DNA of 64,000 nucleotides, taken from assembly GCA_027627705.1 (NCBI GenBank), contig CP091242.1, forward strand, positions 1,455,083-1,519,082, given 5' to 3'. Under the pieces are notes generated by a model. It was not told where the DNA came from and ran no database searches. It worked only from the letters and a program-made list of their open reading frames with translations. A program made the position numbers and the translations under genes. Positions 15,792 to 24,293 of the stretch are shown piece by piece (position 1 is the first letter of the stretch; the number at the start of each line of letters is the position of its first letter). The stretch comes from Hyphomonadaceae bacterium BL14. Its GTDB lineage: Bacteria > Pseudomonadota > Alphaproteobacteria > Caulobacterales > Maricaulaceae.

Positions 15792-17285
15792 ATGATCCGT
15801 TTCGCCATTTTGGCGCTGGGTGCCGTGCTGCTTGCCGCCGCGCCCGCTATCGCTGCAGACGATGCGGGCACGCCGCAGCAAAGCGAGCCGCGCAGCTGGG
15901 AGAGCCAGGGGCAGGTTACCGCCAATGGCCAGCGCATCCGCTACCGCGCCATCGCGGGCGAGATGTTCCTGCGTGACGCCGACAATACGCCGACCGCCGC
16001 GATCTTCCACACCACCTATCTGCGCGAGGGCGTCACCGATCCGCGCACGCGCCCTGTCGCCTTCATCTTCAATGGCGGGCCGGGCTCGGCATCGCTCTGG
16101 CTGCACATGGGCGTGTTCGGGCCGCAGCGCGTGGTTCTGCCCTCGGACGCGGAAGATGACGGTGCCGCGCCCTATGATGTGCGCGAGAACCCCGAAACCC
16201 TGCTGGATCGCGCCGATCTGGTATTCATCGATCCGGTCGGCACCGGCTGGAGCCGCACGCTGGGCGATACCGAAGGCTCGCAGTTCTGGGGCGTCAATGA
16301 AGACGCCGAAGCCATCAGTCAGTTCATCCGCCGCTGGCTGGCCGAGCACCGCCGCTGGAATTCGCCCAAATACCTGATTGGCGAGAGCTATGGCACCACG
16401 AGGATCGGCGCGCTGATGCGCCAGATGGAGTTGGGCTGGAATGACGTGTCCATCAATGGCGTGGTGCTCGTCTCAACCATCCTGGACTTCTCGTTGAACC
16501 GGACCAATGCCGGCAATGAAATCGCCTTCGCCGCGGCGATTCCGGGCTTCGCAGCCACCGCCTGGTATCATGACCGCGTCGACCAGGCCGCCTGGGGCGG
16601 TGACCGGGAACGCTTCCTTGACGAGGCGCGCACGTTCGCCGGTGATGAATACCTGCCCGCCATCCTGCGCGGCCAGTCCTTGCCGCAAGCCCGCCAGCGC
16701 GAGATCGCTGCGCGCTATGCGGCCTTCACCGGCTTGTCGGCGGACTATGTGACCCGGGCCAATTTGCGCGTGAATCTCAACCGCTTCCGCACCGAGCTCC
16801 TGCGCGATCAGGGCCTGTCGGTGGGACGGTTCGATTCCCGCTTTACCGGCATCGAGCCCGACGCCGTGCGTGAAGGCCCGGAAGGCGATCCGTCGGGCTA
16901 CGGCATTGATGGCGCCTACACCGCCGCGATGCTGGACCACTTCACCCGTAATCTGGGGGTCGAGATCACCACGCCTTACGTGACGCTGGGCGGCATTCCC
17001 AGCTGGAACTGGGATGCGGGCGAGGCGGGCGGAAGCAATTCCTACGTCAATGTCGCACCGTGGCTGGAACGCGCCATGCGCCAGAACCGGGATCTGCGCG
17101 TCCTGGCCGCCAACGGGCTGTATGATCAGGCCACGCCTTTCTATCCTGTGGAGCTGGTGTTCAACCGTCCCGGCTTTGACCGGGAGCGGGTGACGCTGAC
17201 CTACTACGAGGCCGGGCACATGATGTATCTGCACCAGCCCTCCATCGAGGCGCTGGCGCGTGATGTGCGCGCCTTCGTGCAATAG
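15792..17285 (+). CDS. Exported serine carboxypeptidase, peptidase family S10
   Basis: The 497-residue protein has a signal peptide (cleavage near residue 22, AIAADD). It then has the full S10 landmarks: the oxyanion NGGPGSAS segment (94-101), the nucleophile in GESYG (Ser199), a catalytic Asp in NGLYDQATP (Asp445), and His in YEAGHMMY (His476). Family members remove C-terminal residues from peptides. Here it would act in the periplasm or outside the cell, feeding on peptides or remodelling proteins. A GGGAGGAAGACC site precedes the start. It is convergent with an isoaspartyl peptidase gene, which fits a peptide-degradation theme. Confidence 0.93.
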   Translation: MIRFAILALGAVLLAAAPAIAADDAGTPQQSEPRSWESQGQVTANGQRIRYRAIAGEMFLRDADNTPTAAIFHTTYLREGVTDPRTRPVAFIFNGGPGSASLWLHMGVFGPQRVVLPSDAEDDGAAPYDVRENPETLLDRADLVFIDPVGTGWSRTLGDTEGSQFWGVNEDAEAISQFIRRWLAEHRRWNSPKYLIGESYGTTRIGALMRQMELGWNDVSINGVVLVSTILDFSLNRTNAGNEIAFAAAIPGFAATAWYHDRVDQAAWGGDRERFLDEARTFAGDEYLPAILRGQSLPQARQREIAARYAAFTGLSADYVTRANLRVNLNRFRTELLRDQGLSVGRFDSRFTGIEPDAVREGPEGDPSGYGIDGAYTAAMLDHFTRNLGVEITTPYVTLGGIPSWNWDAGEAGGSNSYVNVAPWLERAMRQNRDLRVLAANGLYDQATPFYPVELVFNRPGFDRERVTLTYYEAGHMMYLHQPSIEALARDVRAFVQ

Positions 17286-17316
17286 GGCTGAGACGCGCCA
17301 GCGGGCGCGCAGACAC

Positions 17317-17352
17317 GGCTTCCCCGCTGCGCTGATGCGCGGCGGGGAAGCC
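17317..17352. terminator. Bidirectional hairpin between convergent peptidase genes
   Basis: An 11-bp stem (17317-17327 with 17342-17352) continues through a wobble pair and an inner GCGC/GCGC stem around a TGAT loop. It lies between two gene ends that face each other. There is no T run on either side, so it is probably a transcript-stabilising or Rho-assisted end. Confidence 0.6.
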
Positions 17353-17369
17353 CCGGAGCCCGCCCTGGC

Positions 17370-18461
17370 CTAGCCCTCGTCCTCGAAGATCGCGACCACC
17401 GGTTCGCCGCCGGCGATCTGCGCGGCGCGGTACATGCCGGAGGTGTTGAAGCTCCACAGCGGCGCGCCGGCATGGAGCATCACCACCCCGCCATCACCGC
17501 CCATGGCGGTAAGTTCATCCTGGATGACTGTGTCTGCGGCGCTCTGCCCGTCTTCGCCGGCCAGTTCGATACGCGCGCAGATACGGGCTGCGACCGACAG
17601 GCGGATGAAATACTCGCCCGTGCCCGTCGCCGAGACCCCGCAATCGCTGCCGGCATAGGTGCCTGCGCCAATGACCGGCGAATCGCCGACCCGGCCCCAG
17701 CGCTTGGCCGTTGTGCCGCCGGTAGACGTGCCCGCCACCATCTCGCCGGAGCGGTCCAGCGCAACCACGCCCACCGTGCCGAAGCGGTGCTCACGATCCA
17801 TCTGCTCCAGCAATCCCTCGCGCACCGGCTCGGGGTCGGGTGCCCCGTCAGGGCGCGGCGGCACGGGCAGGCCCAGAGCCTGGACCTGACGCTCCAGGGC
17901 ACGCCAGCGCCGCTCGGTAAAGAAATAGCTCTCGTCGATACGCTCCAACCCTTGCGCGTCAGCGAAGGCTTCGGCACCAGGCCCCTGCAGCATCACGTGA
18001 GGGCTGTCCTCCATCACGGCGCGCGCCAGCGAGATCGGATGGCGCACGCCCTGCACGCCCGCTATGGCACCAGCCTGCATGTCCGAGGCGCGCATCACCG
18101 AGGCGTCGTGCTCGATGCGTCCCTCCGAGGTGAAGACTGCCCCGCGCCCGGCATTGAACAGAGGATCATCCTCCAGCACCTGGATCATGGCCTCCACCAC
18201 GTCCATTGCCGGCGCACCGGCTTCCAGCATGGAGGCGCCCAGCGCCAGCACATCGCCAAGCGCGCTGCGATAGGCCGCTTCAGTCTCGGCGTCCATGGCA
18301 CCGCGCTCGATGACACCGGCACCGCCATGCAGCACCAGAGCCCAGGCGGGACGGGATGCGGCGGCCTCTTCTGCGTCCTGTGCGCAAGCGGCACCCGCCC
18401 CCGCAAGGCTGGCGGCGGTGATGGCTGAGGTAAGTGCAATGGTCAGATGGCGGCGGATCAT
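17370..18461 (-). CDS. Exported isoaspartyl peptidase / L-asparaginase (Ntn hydrolase)
   Basis: The 363-residue precursor has a signal peptide (to ~residue 27, ACAQD) and the family-opening segment ALVLHGGAGVIERG. It should self-cleave before Thr229 in HRFGTVGVVALD to give alpha and beta chains, with Thr229 as the new nucleophile. Substrate-binding segments AGTSTGGTTAKRWGRVGDSPVIGAGTYA and SATGTGEYF are intact. It hydrolyses beta-aspartyl peptides and asparagine, presumably in the periplasm. It lies opposite an S10 carboxypeptidase. Confidence 0.93.
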   Translation of the reverse strand: MIRRHLTIALTSAITAASLAGAGAACAQDAEEAAASRPAWALVLHGGAGVIERGAMDAETEAAYRSALGDVLALGASMLEAGAPAMDVVEAMIQVLEDDPLFNAGRGAVFTSEGRIEHDASVMRASDMQAGAIAGVQGVRHPISLARAVMEDSPHVMLQGPGAEAFADAQGLERIDESYFFTERRWRALERQVQALGLPVPPRPDGAPDPEPVREGLLEQMDREHRFGTVGVVALDRSGEMVAGTSTGGTTAKRWGRVGDSPVIGAGTYAGSDCGVSATGTGEYFIRLSVAARICARIELAGEDGQSAADTVIQDELTAMGGDGGVVMLHAGAPLWSFNTSGMYRAAQIAGGEPVVAIFEDEG

Positions 18462-18547
18462 GACTGTCTCCCGAGTTGTCTGTCCCGGTCAGACGACCAC
18501 TCCGCGCGCGTCAAGGCAAGCCGCGCCTGCCTTGCGGCGGGACAATC

Positions 18548-19120
18548 TCAGGCGATGCGGCACCCGCCCGGCGCCGTTACGGCCGGCATGTCCAGCCCCT
18601 TCACATCGCTCAGCCGCACCGCGCGGTGCATCTTGCGGGCGGTGTCCAGGCACAGGGCGCGTGTGTGTTCGGCTCCCCATTCGCCCACATCGGCCGCCCC
18701 TATGGCTTCCTCGATCAGGCTGAGGGCATGGACGCGGTCAGCGGCGTCAAACAGGGTCGCGGTCATGGACATGGGTGCCGAGAAGCCGATCACGAAAGCC
18801 GACACCGGGTCACCGCCCTCCAGAATGCCATCGAGATCCGGGTGCGCGTAGGCCGACACACCCGCGCGGCGCAGCAGCACCTCGCCCGGGCGCGGCTCAC
18901 ATCCGGGAATGGGCTGGGTGAGGCCGTGGCCGGCGATCATCGGCGCGCCCTGGTGAAGCTGGGCATGCACCAGCGACCAGCCTGCCGTACGGGCCGCCTC
19001 GATGATGCGCGCGCAAGTGAGCGCGATCTCGGTGCCGTCCGGGTCTGACCACGGCCGTCCTGGCGTCACAAATTCCTGTTGCAGATCGAGGCACAGCAAA
19101 ACCGGGGTCCCTGGCATCAT
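18548..19120 (-). CDS. Isochorismatase-fold hydrolase-like protein lacking the catalytic Cys and Lys
   Basis: The 190-residue protein has the isochorismatase/cysteine-hydrolase fold: LLCLDLQQEF with the conserved Asp12, VHAQ strand, and a late segment GFSAPMSMTATLFDAADR. In active members the last segment reads G-x-x-T-x-x-C-V; here the Cys position is Ser118. The catalytic Lys before the S-A-F motif reads Arg85 (RRAGVSAY). It may therefore be a binding protein or have altered chemistry. ATG 19120 lies 1 base after the stop of the GNAT gene, making it third in a translationally coupled operon. Confidence 0.8.
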   Translation of the reverse strand: MMPGTPVLLCLDLQQEFVTPGRPWSDPDGTEIALTCARIIEAARTAGWSLVHAQLHQGAPMIAGHGLTQPIPGCEPRPGEVLLRRAGVSAYAHPDLDGILEGGDPVSAFVIGFSAPMSMTATLFDAADRVHALSLIEEAIGAADVGEWGAEHTRALCLDTARKMHRAVRLSDVKGLDMPAVTAPGGCRIA

Positions 19121-19121
19121 G

Positions 19122-19790
19122 TCAGTCAGCCTTTTCTTGCGCGTTCTGCGTGATTGCCGTGTCACCCGCGCTCTGCGCAGCCGGCGCGGGCCGCCGGTTG
19201 AACTGGTCAGGTGCCACGCCGCGCTGCACCGATTTGTCCAACGGTCCGGGACGGTCCCACGCCCCTTCAGGACGATCCAGAACCAGCGGGTTGCTGTCAA
19301 TATTCAGCGCATTGGCCAGCGGCTCGTAGCGCCCTTCCATTTCGGCATAGGCCCTGTCTGAGAATACGAACACACCGCGCTCGGCCCGGTGAATGAAGCC
19401 ATAGCGCTTCCAGTATGGGATGAGGTGCTGTTGCACGTGACCGACAAAGCGCCGGTAACCTTTCCGGCGGATGAGCTGGATGGCGTCAGTCATCAGCGTG
19501 CGTGCCACCCGGCCCTGACGGTGGCCCGGACGCACGCACACCCGCTCCACCTTCGCAAAATCGGCAAACCAGCGCAGGCGCAGGCAGCCCAGCGGCTCGG
19601 TCCCGGCTTCAGCGATCAGGTGGGTCGCGCCGGACAGATCATTCCCGTCGAACTCTTCCTCATACGGGCAGGCCTGCTCGGACATGTAGACCAGCGCACG
19701 CACCACAGCGACGCGCTGGATATCATCCATGGTGCGCGCAACGCGTACGATCACGGGCGGTTCGAACTCGGAGAGCGGCGTACCGTCCAT
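19122..19790 (-). CDS. GNAT-family N-acetyltransferase
   Basis: This 222-residue protein has the GNAT core. It shows an N-terminal strand (IVRVARTMDDIQRVAVVRALVY), a substrate-side segment, and strand 4 with VERVCVRPGHRQGRVARTLM, which is motif A (R/Q-x-x-G-x-A) for acetyl-CoA. GYRRFVGHVQQHLIPYWKRYGF follows. The last ~50 residues are Pro/Gln-rich and probably disordered. ATG 19790 follows a GGGGAGC site and lies 1 base after the stop of the preceding gene. Its acceptor is unknown, but the tight operon implies a shared pathway with its neighbours. Confidence 0.88.
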   Translation of the reverse strand: MDGTPLSEFEPPVIVRVARTMDDIQRVAVVRALVYMSEQACPYEEEFDGNDLSGATHLIAEAGTEPLGCLRLRWFADFAKVERVCVRPGHRQGRVARTLMTDAIQLIRRKGYRRFVGHVQQHLIPYWKRYGFIHRAERGVFVFSDRAYAEMEGRYEPLANALNIDSNPLVLDRPEGAWDRPGPLDKSVQRGVAPDQFNRRPAPAAQSAGDTAITQNAQEKAD

Positions 19791-19791
19791 C

Positions 19792-20379
19792 TCAGCTCCC
19801 CTTTCCCGGTTTATAGTTGGCCGGCACCCAGCCCAGCCAGGCGGCACCGGCGGACGGCGCGTCCAGCGCCGCTGTCATCATGCGTCCTTCCCGGCTGACC
19901 GGGCGGGCGAACAGCGCAATGTCAGGGAAGGCCTCGCGGCGCGCCTCGGTAACGGCGCGCACCACAGCGCGCTTGTCGTCCGCCTCCCGGCCCGCCAGGC
20001 ACCAGACATAGATCGCCTGGGCGCGTTCGTGAGGTGCCGCCAGATGGCCCATATCAGGCTCGTCAGGCCGGAACCGGCCATACATCAGCGCCTGATAACC
20101 GGCATCATTGAGGTAGAGCAGGGCGATGAAACCGTCGGCGGCACCCGCCTCCCCATGGCGGATGAAAAAGCAGCGCCGAGTGCGCGCCTCGCAGGCCGCG
20201 ACGGTTTCGGCTGTGACCAGCTCCCCGCCCAGGGCGCTCGCACCCAGTTCTAGCGCGGCGCGAATATCGTCCAGACACTGCGATGGCGTGAAGGCATGCT
20301 CTGCCAGCACGGCAAGCAGCCGTCTTGTCCGCAGGGCATCTGGCCCTTCGGCGCTGGAGAGCATACACTCATCTCGCAT
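19792..20379 (-). CDS. Unknown protein, first gene of a three-gene operon
   Basis: The 195-residue product (MRDECMLSSAEG...) has no signal peptide or membrane helix and I do not recognise its family. It has an alpha/beta composition, with segments CFFIRHGEAGAADGFIALLYLND and AIYVWCLAGREADDKRAVVRAV. The pattern of the second half could suit a small acyl-transfer or ligand-binding fold, but nothing decisive is seen. ATG 20379 is preferred; a start twelve codons further upstream keeps the frame. It is followed after one base by GNAT, then after one base by the isochorismatase-like gene, and it is divergent from a LysR gene. Confidence 0.75.
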   Translation of the reverse strand: MRDECMLSSAEGPDALRTRRLLAVLAEHAFTPSQCLDDIRAALELGASALGGELVTAETVAACEARTRRCFFIRHGEAGAADGFIALLYLNDAGYQALMYGRFRPDEPDMGHLAAPHERAQAIYVWCLAGREADDKRAVVRAVTEARREAFPDIALFARPVSREGRMMTAALDAPSAGAAWLGWVPANYKPGKGS

Positions 20380-20396
20380 AACATCCCCGGTCCTAG

Positions 20397-20412
20397 TTAA
20401 GCCTTTGTTTAC
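20397..20412. promoter_or_regulatory. TTAA-N7-TTTAC, CtrA-like box in the divergent LysR/operon promoter region
   Basis: TTAA at 20397-20400, seven bases, then TTTAC. It departs by one base from the TTAA-N7-TTAAC site bound by the alphaproteobacterial cell-cycle regulator CtrA. It lies 18 bases before the start at 20379 and 71 bases before the LysR start. This is pattern matching only. Confidence 0.3.
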
Positions 20413-20482
20413 CAATGCGGCGCGGATTGCGCCTCTGCGATTGCGGAATGCCCCCCATGCAAAAAACGCTTAGGTTGATCTG

Positions 20483-21469
20483 ATGACTGGCAAAGCGCCT
20501 GTATTCGACTGGGATGATTTGCGCATTTTCCATGCGCTGGTGGCGGCCGGATCCATGAGCGGGGCGGCGCGCAAGATGGGCATCGGCCAGCCGACCGTCA
20601 GCCGGCGTCTCGACCAGCTGGAAACGCGCATTGGTGCCAAGCTGGTCACCCGCCTCGCCGAAGGCATCGAGCTCACCGATGTGGGCGAACGCATCTGGAC
20701 ACAGGTCCAGATCATGCAGAGCACGGCCGGGGACATTGAACGCATCGCCCACCAGGCAGACCGCGCAGACGCCGGCCGGGTGCGCCTGACCGCCCCGGAA
20801 GGCGTGGCAGGCTATTGGCTGGCGCGTCATCTCACCAGCTTTGTTGAAGCCAATCCGAACATTTCACTTGAAATCAGCACACGCACGGAGGGCGAATCCT
20901 CTATCGACCAGTCCGACATCGTTCTTCAGATGTCCGAATCGAAACGGATGAGCCATGTGGCCACAGAATTGGCCACTTTGCACTACGTTCCGTTTGCGTC
21001 CCGGCACTATCTTGATACTTACGGCCCGCCCAAAGGACTGGCGGATGTGCTCAATCACCGCACAGCCGATATTGTCAGCTACCGCGAGCAACAGACGCAC
21101 TGGCCGCGCGAAGCGGCCGCCATCAAGCAGATGATGAACCCGTCCCTGACCACCGACAGTGCCATCGTGCTGATCGAGGCGGTCAAGTCCGGCGGCGTGA
21201 TTTCACTCCTGCCGACCTACGCTGCGCGTGTGGAGCCCACCCTGATCCACCTGGATCTGGAGCTGCAAGTGCCGATCACGCTGTGGATGGTCTATCACCC
21301 CGACCAACGCCGGGTGACGCGCACGCGCAAGGTCATCGACTGGCTGCGCGAGATTTTCGACTCCGCCCAATATCCCTGGTTCCGCCGCGACTACGTCCCG
21401 CCATCGGAGTTCTCCGATGTTGAGACGGTTCATATCCGCGGTGAACGCCCCCGCCCCCGGCTGCTCTAG
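20483..21469 (+). CDS. LysR-family transcriptional regulator
   Basis: The 328-residue regulator has the N-terminal winged helix-turn-helix typical of LysR proteins (DLRIFHALVAAGSMSGAARKMGIGQPTVSRRLDQLETRIGAKLVTR, ~residues 12-58). A linker helix and a periplasmic-binding-protein-like effector domain (from ~95, RVRLTAPEGVAGYWLARHL) follow. It is divergent from the three-gene operon starting at 20379, the usual arrangement for a LysR protein and its target. The effector is unknown. It is convergent with the quinone oxidoreductase gene. Confidence 0.93.
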   Translation: MTGKAPVFDWDDLRIFHALVAAGSMSGAARKMGIGQPTVSRRLDQLETRIGAKLVTRLAEGIELTDVGERIWTQVQIMQSTAGDIERIAHQADRADAGRVRLTAPEGVAGYWLARHLTSFVEANPNISLEISTRTEGESSIDQSDIVLQMSESKRMSHVATELATLHYVPFASRHYLDTYGPPKGLADVLNHRTADIVSYREQQTHWPREAAAIKQMMNPSLTTDSAIVLIEAVKSGGVISLLPTYAARVEPTLIHLDLELQVPITLWMVYHPDQRRVTRTRKVIDWLREIFDSAQYPWFRRDYVPPSEFSDVETVHIRGERPRPRLL

Positions 21470-21496
21470 ATTGCTGGCAAAGCGGGGGGGAGCGCC

Positions 21497-22471
21497 TCAG
21501 GGGTTCAGCACGACCTTGCCCCGCACCCGGCGCTCCAGCAGGTCCTCGAATGCCTTTGCGTAATCGGCCAGCTGATAGCCCGCCGACACCGGCGGGCGGA
21601 CCTTGCCGGCTTCGAACATGTCGAAGATTTCCTTGATATTGCCCGCGTTTTCGCGCGGGAAGCGCCCGGCCCAGGCCCCCCAGAACACGCCCAGGATATT
21701 GCGGCTGTTCAGAAGAGCCAGATTGAGCGGGATTTTCGGGATCGGCCCGGATGCAAAACCGATGACCAGATAGCGCGCATCCCAGCCAGACGCACGCAGT
21801 GCCGCCTCGGCCAGATCGCCGCCGACGGGATCATAGACCACGTCCACGCCCTTGCCGCCCGTCAACTCCTTGACCCGCGCCTTGAGGTCCTCGGTTGAGT
21901 AGTTGATCGTCTCGTCGGCACCGTTTTCGCGGCAGAAAGCCAGCTTCTCATCCGAACTGGCTGCCGCGATCACCCGTGCGCCCGCCGCCTTGGCCAGCTG
22001 CACCGTGGCGATCCCCACCCCGCCTGCCGCGCCCAGCACCAGCACGCTTTCACCGGCTTTCAGCTTCGCGCGGTCCTTCAGCGCGTGCCAGCTCGTGCCA
22101 TAGATGGTGGTCAGTGCCGCACCCTCGTCAAAGCTCATGGAGGCGGGCATGGGCACGACCTGGCTGGCATGCACCGGCACTTTCTCGGCAAACGCGCCCA
22201 GCATGGTCGCGGCGATCACCCGGTCGCCGGTCTTGATACCGGTGACGCCTTCGCCCACGGCGCTGACGACGCCCGCCGCCTCCATGCCGGGGATGAAGGG
22301 CAGTTCGGGCTTCATCTGATACTTGCCCTCGACCAGAAGGATGTCGGGGAAGTTCACCCCCGCCGCCTTCACGTCCAGCATGACGAAGCCTGCCGGCAGA
22401 GCAGGCTCGGCCACATCCTCCACGGTCAGCTGCTGATAGGGTGCGAAGTCCTTGCAGACCAGGGCGCGCAT
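21497..22471 (-). CDS. NADPH:quinone oxidoreductase-like zinc-independent MDR enzyme
   Basis: The 324-residue medium-chain dehydrogenase/reductase starts MRALVCKDFAPYQQL after a GGAGACC site. It has the catalytic-domain segment AAGVNFPDILLVEGKYQMKPELPFIPGMEAAGVV and the NADPH fold VLVLGAAGGVGIATVQLAKAAGARVIA. It lacks the cysteines that bind structural zinc in alcohol dehydrogenases, as expected for the quinone-reductase branch. The C-terminal segment FWGAWAGRFPRENAGNIKEIFDMFEAGKV resembles acyl-CoA- or acryloyl-type relatives. Its substrate is uncertain. Confidence 0.9.
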   Translation of the reverse strand: MRALVCKDFAPYQQLTVEDVAEPALPAGFVMLDVKAAGVNFPDILLVEGKYQMKPELPFIPGMEAAGVVSAVGEGVTGIKTGDRVIAATMLGAFAEKVPVHASQVVPMPASMSFDEGAALTTIYGTSWHALKDRAKLKAGESVLVLGAAGGVGIATVQLAKAAGARVIAAASSDEKLAFCRENGADETINYSTEDLKARVKELTGGKGVDVVYDPVGGDLAEAALRASGWDARYLVIGFASGPIPKIPLNLALLNSRNILGVFWGAWAGRFPRENAGNIKEIFDMFEAGKVRPPVSAGYQLADYAKAFEDLLERRVRGKVVLNP

Positions 22472-22544
22472 GGGCGGTCTCCTCATATTGCGAGCATTGT
22501 TTGCGTTGCGGCGCACGATAGGCGCGCTTGGCCTGCAAGCACAA

Positions 22545-22579
22545 GAAAACGCCCTGCAGATGGGGCACATCTGCAGGGC
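22545..22579 (-). terminator. Rho-independent terminator of the beta-barrel protein gene
   Basis: A perfect 12-bp stem (22551-22562 with 22568-22579, loop 22563-22567) is followed on the minus strand by TTTT at 22549-22546. It lies 40 bases after the stop of the outer-membrane protein gene at 22620. Confidence 0.85.
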
Positions 22580-22619
22580 GCTCTCTGGGCCGGTTGTCCG
22601 GTTCACAGGGGACAGGGGG

Positions 22620-23411
22620 CTAGAAGGTGAACCGCACCCCGGCTTCGAGGATGTGGCTGCGTGCCTCGACGTTCAGATTGGCCGGGATCAACGAGGACTG
22701 CACATCCGCCTCGTTGTGACGGCGGTAGCGGTAGCCTGCGAACAGCGCGGTATTGCGCGCGATGTCGAACGACCCGCCCGCCATCACCTGCCAGAACGCC
22801 ACCATTTTGGTGTCATCAATGATGCCGACATCCGACGGGCGGTAGTCTACCTGCAGCTCGGACAGGCCCAGACCGATGCCAGCATAAAGGGCAAAGTCCG
22901 TATCCGGGATCGGGAAATCGTAATAGCCGTTGATCGCATAGCCCAGCGAGCGCACATCGCCGCGGCCGTCTGCGACCAGATCGGCAACAGTCACACCCAG
23001 CGGCGCAGACCCGGTGATCAGCACTGCGGCGTCAGCCGCGCCCAGCGCATTGCCACCCGCCTGCACGTCACGGTGGGTGTCCACGTCCGCGCTGAGCCAG
23101 GAAATCTCGGCCTCAAGGCGCAGGTTCTCGCTGAACCGGAAACCTGCTGCACCCGCCACGAACAGGCCGGTATCAAACTCTGTGGTCCAGCCTGCCTCTG
23201 TGCCCGATGGCAAGGTGACGCCGGGCGGTACGGCCACGCCATCGCCGGTGACGAAATCGCGCGTGAACGCGCCGGAATTCGAGCTGTCGCTCTGAAGATT
23301 GAAGCCGGCCGAGCCGGACACATAGGCCTGGGCAAGCGCCGGGGCGGCGCTGACGCCGGCGACACCGGCGCTCAAGGCGAGCGCGCTGGCCAGTCGGGTG
23401 ACGATGCTCAT
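22620..23411 (-). CDS. Outer-membrane beta-barrel protein
   Basis: The 263-residue product has a signal peptide (cleavage near residue 28, ALAQA). The mature part has alternating strands typical of an eight-stranded OmpA/OmpW-like barrel, ending in the BAM-recognised ARSHILEAGVRFTF with a terminal Phe. A GGGAGGATCC site precedes the ATG. Loops contain insertions of Ser/Asn/Gly. It is divergent from a TetR regulator and has its own terminator. Function as a small porin or surface barrel is inferred. Confidence 0.88.
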   Translation of the reverse strand: MSIVTRLASALALSAGVAGVSAAPALAQAYVSGSAGFNLQSDSSNSGAFTRDFVTGDGVAVPPGVTLPSGTEAGWTTEFDTGLFVAGAAGFRFSENLRLEAEISWLSADVDTHRDVQAGGNALGAADAAVLITGSAPLGVTVADLVADGRGDVRSLGYAINGYYDFPIPDTDFALYAGIGLGLSELQVDYRPSDVGIIDDTKMVAFWQVMAGGSFDIARNTALFAGYRYRRHNEADVQSSLIPANLNVEARSHILEAGVRFTF

Positions 23412-23472
23412 CGGGATCCTCCCTCATTGAAGCCCGCATGCGGGCGAGTGCGCCACGCTATCGTGGCTCGTG

Positions 23473-23488
23473 TATTGTATATGCAATA
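23473..23488. promoter_or_regulatory. Near-palindromic AT-rich site between barrel gene and TetR gene
   Basis: TATTG-TATATG-CAATA, a 16-base site with perfect 5-bp outer arms and an ATAT centre, stands out in a very GC-rich 246-base intergenic region. TetR-type regulators often bind such palindromes near their own genes. It lies 61 bases upstream of the barrel gene start and 170 bases before the TetR start. Confidence 0.4.
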
Positions 23489-23657
23489 GTGTTTGCTCAT
23501 GACAAGGCAGATGCATGCGGATTTTGCGCCGGGCGGCCCGAACCGTCCCTCAAAGGTGACCTCTTGTCCCGTGCGGCCTAGAGTAACCGATCAGACCCGC
23601 GCTGATTCCGCCTCCGGGGCGGCGGGCGGCGCGCACACGATACATCAGGGGGCCGTC

Positions 23658-24284
23658 ATGGCAGCAACTGCAGCGCGGGCCGACCGCGGCGTCAGCGATC
23701 GCAAGACCGAACTGCTCCACATCCTCGCACGCACCGCCGTGGCCGACCGGTCTGCGCCGGTAAGCCTGCGCCAGTTCGCCATCCGGGCCGGCGTGTCCGA
23801 GCCGACCTTGCGCCACTATTTCAATGACCGTCAGGGCGTGGTGATCGCCATTATCGCGCTGTTCGCTGACGGCGCGCGCGACTGGCTTGAGCGCTGCGCG
23901 CAGCCGCAGAAGAGCCTGGAAGCGGCCGTCAGCGGCTATGGCGACATGGCGCTGGAAGGCGCGGACACCGACCAGTTCGCCCAGGCGCACGCCTTCGCGC
24001 TGGTGGAATCCATCCATGATCCGTTGGTGGCCCGCGCCTATCTCGACACCATTATCGAGCCTTCGCTCAGAGCCATCGAGTCGCGCCTGGCACCCAGCCT
24101 CGATCCCGAAGGCACGCGCGGCGATGCGGTACGCCACGCCGCACTGGCGCTCTATGCGCCGGTGCTCATCGCTGTCCTGCACCAGCGGCTCCTCAAAGGT
24201 GACGCGGCGCGCCCGCTCGATATGGGTGTGTTCTTTTCCGATCTCACCCAACTCTTCGCCCATGGCCTGAAGCAGCCGGACTGA
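23658..24284 (+). CDS. TetR-family transcriptional regulator
   Basis: The 208-residue protein has a TetR-type N-terminal helix-turn-helix (residues ~15-60: LLHILARTAVAD...VSLRQFAIRAGVSEPTLRHYFNDRQGVV). A helical ligand-binding and dimer domain follows, with a C-terminal FSDLTQLFAHGL helix. ATG 23658 is supported by an AGGGGG site; the in-frame region upstream is not protein-like. Its stop is 9 bases before the aminotransferase start, so the two are probably co-transcribed. The ligand is unknown. Confidence 0.9.
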   Translation: MAATAARADRGVSDRKTELLHILARTAVADRSAPVSLRQFAIRAGVSEPTLRHYFNDRQGVVIAIIALFADGARDWLERCAQPQKSLEAAVSGYGDMALEGADTDQFAQAHAFALVESIHDPLVARAYLDTIIEPSLRAIESRLAPSLDPEGTRGDAVRHAALALYAPVLIAVLHQRLLKGDAARPLDMGVFFSDLTQLFAHGLKQPD

Positions 24285-24293
24285 TCCCTACCC

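Noticed and set aside
16473..17282. 269-codon minus-strand frame opposite the S10 peptidase
   Set aside because: It is a shadow of a gene with an intact catalytic triad.
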